NCBI GenBank assembly: GCA_902789555.1
Contig: CADAOF010000009.1
Span: forward strand, 1-64,000
Source: an uncultured Lachnospiraceae bacterium
Lineage (GTDB): Bacteria; Bacillota; Clostridia; Lachnospirales; Lachnospiraceae
Length of the DNA stretch: 64,000 bases
Direction of reading: 5' to 3'
Shown: one piece after another, positions 63,495-64,000 of the stretch
How positions within the stretch are numbered: position 1 is the first letter of the stretch
How the letters are laid out: each line of letters begins with the position of its first letter
The notes under the pieces: model-generated
The model's input: the letters and a program-made list of their open reading frames with translations, nothing else
Database searches by the model: none
Told to the model about the DNA's origin: nothing
Made by a program: the position numbers and the translations under genes

Positions 63495-63565
63495 AAGATC
63501 CTTCGCTCCGCTCAGGATGACAAAGACCTGTCATCCTGAGCGAGCGAAGCGAGTCGAAGGATCTT
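63495..63565. repeat. Mobile-type inverted repeat
   Basis: Left arm AAGATCCTTCGCTCCGCTCA... (63495-63522) and right arm TGTCATCCTGAGCG...AAGGATCTT (63529-63565) are inverted copies, the right arm 9 bases longer inside (an extra CGAAGCGAG step). The 'TCATCCTGAGCGAAGCGAGTCGAAGGATC' type of sequence recurs in many unrelated bacteria as a short palindromic unit. It lies between the tRNAs and the gene at 63564 and even enters that gene's stop region. Confidence 0.75.
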
Positions 63566-63998
63566 ACCCCTTCGGCGGTTCGACCTCGCCGGCGGCGATG
63601 TGCTTCAGCGCGTTTCTCGCGCAGAGCGTCACATAGTGCTCCGCAAAATACGCGGGGCTGCCTTCCGTCACCGGAACGCTGCGGCCGTACTCGGAGAGGA
63701 GATGGCAAACGTGGCTGAAGACCGCCTGATATTTCAGGGAAGACGTGACGCACAGATAGTACACGTTGTACTTGGGCTGCCAGTACAGCGCCGTATGGAC
63801 GCCGCGCGGGTCCTCCTTCAGTTCCGGAGGCAGCACAAGAACGCGGCGCGCATCGAAACTGAACGCGGCGACGGGCGCCGGGATTCTTTCCTTGCGGTCG
63901 TTTTCCTTTGCCATGTTGACGATGGCCTGCAGGGCCCTCATCAGATGGTCTGCCTGCGCGGAGATCGGGATCTCGTCCATGGAATTCACCTTCGTCAC
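63564..63998 (-). CDS. Unrecognised protein, possibly cut by window edge
   Basis: A minus-strand frame of 144 residues from a GTG at 63998, or 138 from the ATG at 63980 (MDEIPISAQADHLMRALQAI). I do not recognise the family. The sequence is soluble and mixed alpha/beta, with ALYWQPKYNVYYLCVTSSLK in the middle and CARNALKHIAAGE near the end. No membrane helix or signal peptide. The frame stays open to the window edge, so it may start outside. The last codons overlap the mobile inverted repeat at 63495-63565, suggesting insertion close to the gene's 3' end. Confidence 0.5.
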   Translation of the reverse strand: MTKVNSMDEIPISAQADHLMRALQAIVNMAKENDRKERIPAPVAAFSFDARRVLVLPPELKEDPRGVHTALYWQPKYNVYYLCVTSSLKYQAVFSHVCHLLSEYGRSVPVTEGSPAYFAEHYVTLCARNALKHIAAGEVEPPKG

Positions 63999-64000
63999 GG

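Overview
The window reads like a chromosome segment of an anaerobic, amino-acid-fermenting member of the Bacillota (probably class Clostridia). Reasons: complete lysine-fermentation genes, a histidine-utilisation operon, an asparaginase, sigma-A promoters with 17-base spacers, strong AGGAGG-type ribosome binding sites, and a BlaI/M56 regulator pair. GC content is moderately high in the catabolic half and visibly lower in parts of the surface-polysaccharide half (about 18.2-23.9 kb and 26-31.2 kb). I cannot name a genus.

Layout. (1) 1-93: edge of an insertion sequence leaving the window. (2) 282-11301: a surface-polymer operon with an acyltransferase, an initiating sugar transferase, six ATP-grasp ligases (two tandem duplicate pairs), an opine-dehydrogenase-like enzyme and a flippase. 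It has no glycosyltransferase and no polymerase. (3) 11393-14024: LysR regulator, TRAP-type large permease and a small membrane protein, ended by a terminator. (4) 14270-32627: a second, Wzx/Wzy-type polysaccharide locus with aminotransferase, initiating transferase, three glycosyltransferases, acyltransferase, polymerase, flippase and chain-length protein. Embedded in it (22333-31143) is a module of two LicD proteins, three nucleotidyltransferases (one fused to a PLP enzyme, one to a LicA-like kinase), a second opine-dehydrogenase-like enzyme and a YtcJ-like amidohydrolase. (5) 32722-33729: asparaginase. (6) 33796-40317, minus strand: a seven-gene run from a cobalamin adenosyltransferase through a PAP2 phosphatase and an ABC exporter to a HAD hydrolase. 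(7) 40487-45262: KamB/KamC reactivase of lysine 5,6-aminomutase, then AmmeMemoRadiSam proteins. (8) 45359-54561: XRE regulator, then a lysine riboswitch and the lysine fermentation operon kal-kce-kdd-kamA-kamD-kamE plus acetoacetyl-CoA synthetase. (9) 54667-60311, minus strand: TauE exporter and hutH-hutI-hutU. (10) 60589-63077: BlaI-like repressor and M56 sensor protease with two palindromic operators. (11) 63278-63998: tRNA-Leu(UAA), a CAU-anticodon tRNA, a mobile inverted repeat and an unrecognised gene.

How it fits together. The lysine genes make one pathway: KamA and KamDE move the amino groups of lysine, Kdd oxidises, Kce cleaves with acetyl-CoA, Kal removes ammonia to give crotonyl-CoA, and the synthetase activates acetoacetate. 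KamBC and the cobalamin adenosyltransferase keep the B12 mutase supplied. The riboswitch upstream has the 3' strand of its P1 helix inside the 5' arm of a terminator, so lysine should switch the operon on. The two surface loci share a promoter module (107-166 and 14139-14201) that is alike well beyond the -35/-10 boxes. The best candidates for undescribed biology are the ATP-grasp-rich lipid-linked polymer operon and the LicC/LicA/LicD-like decoration module.
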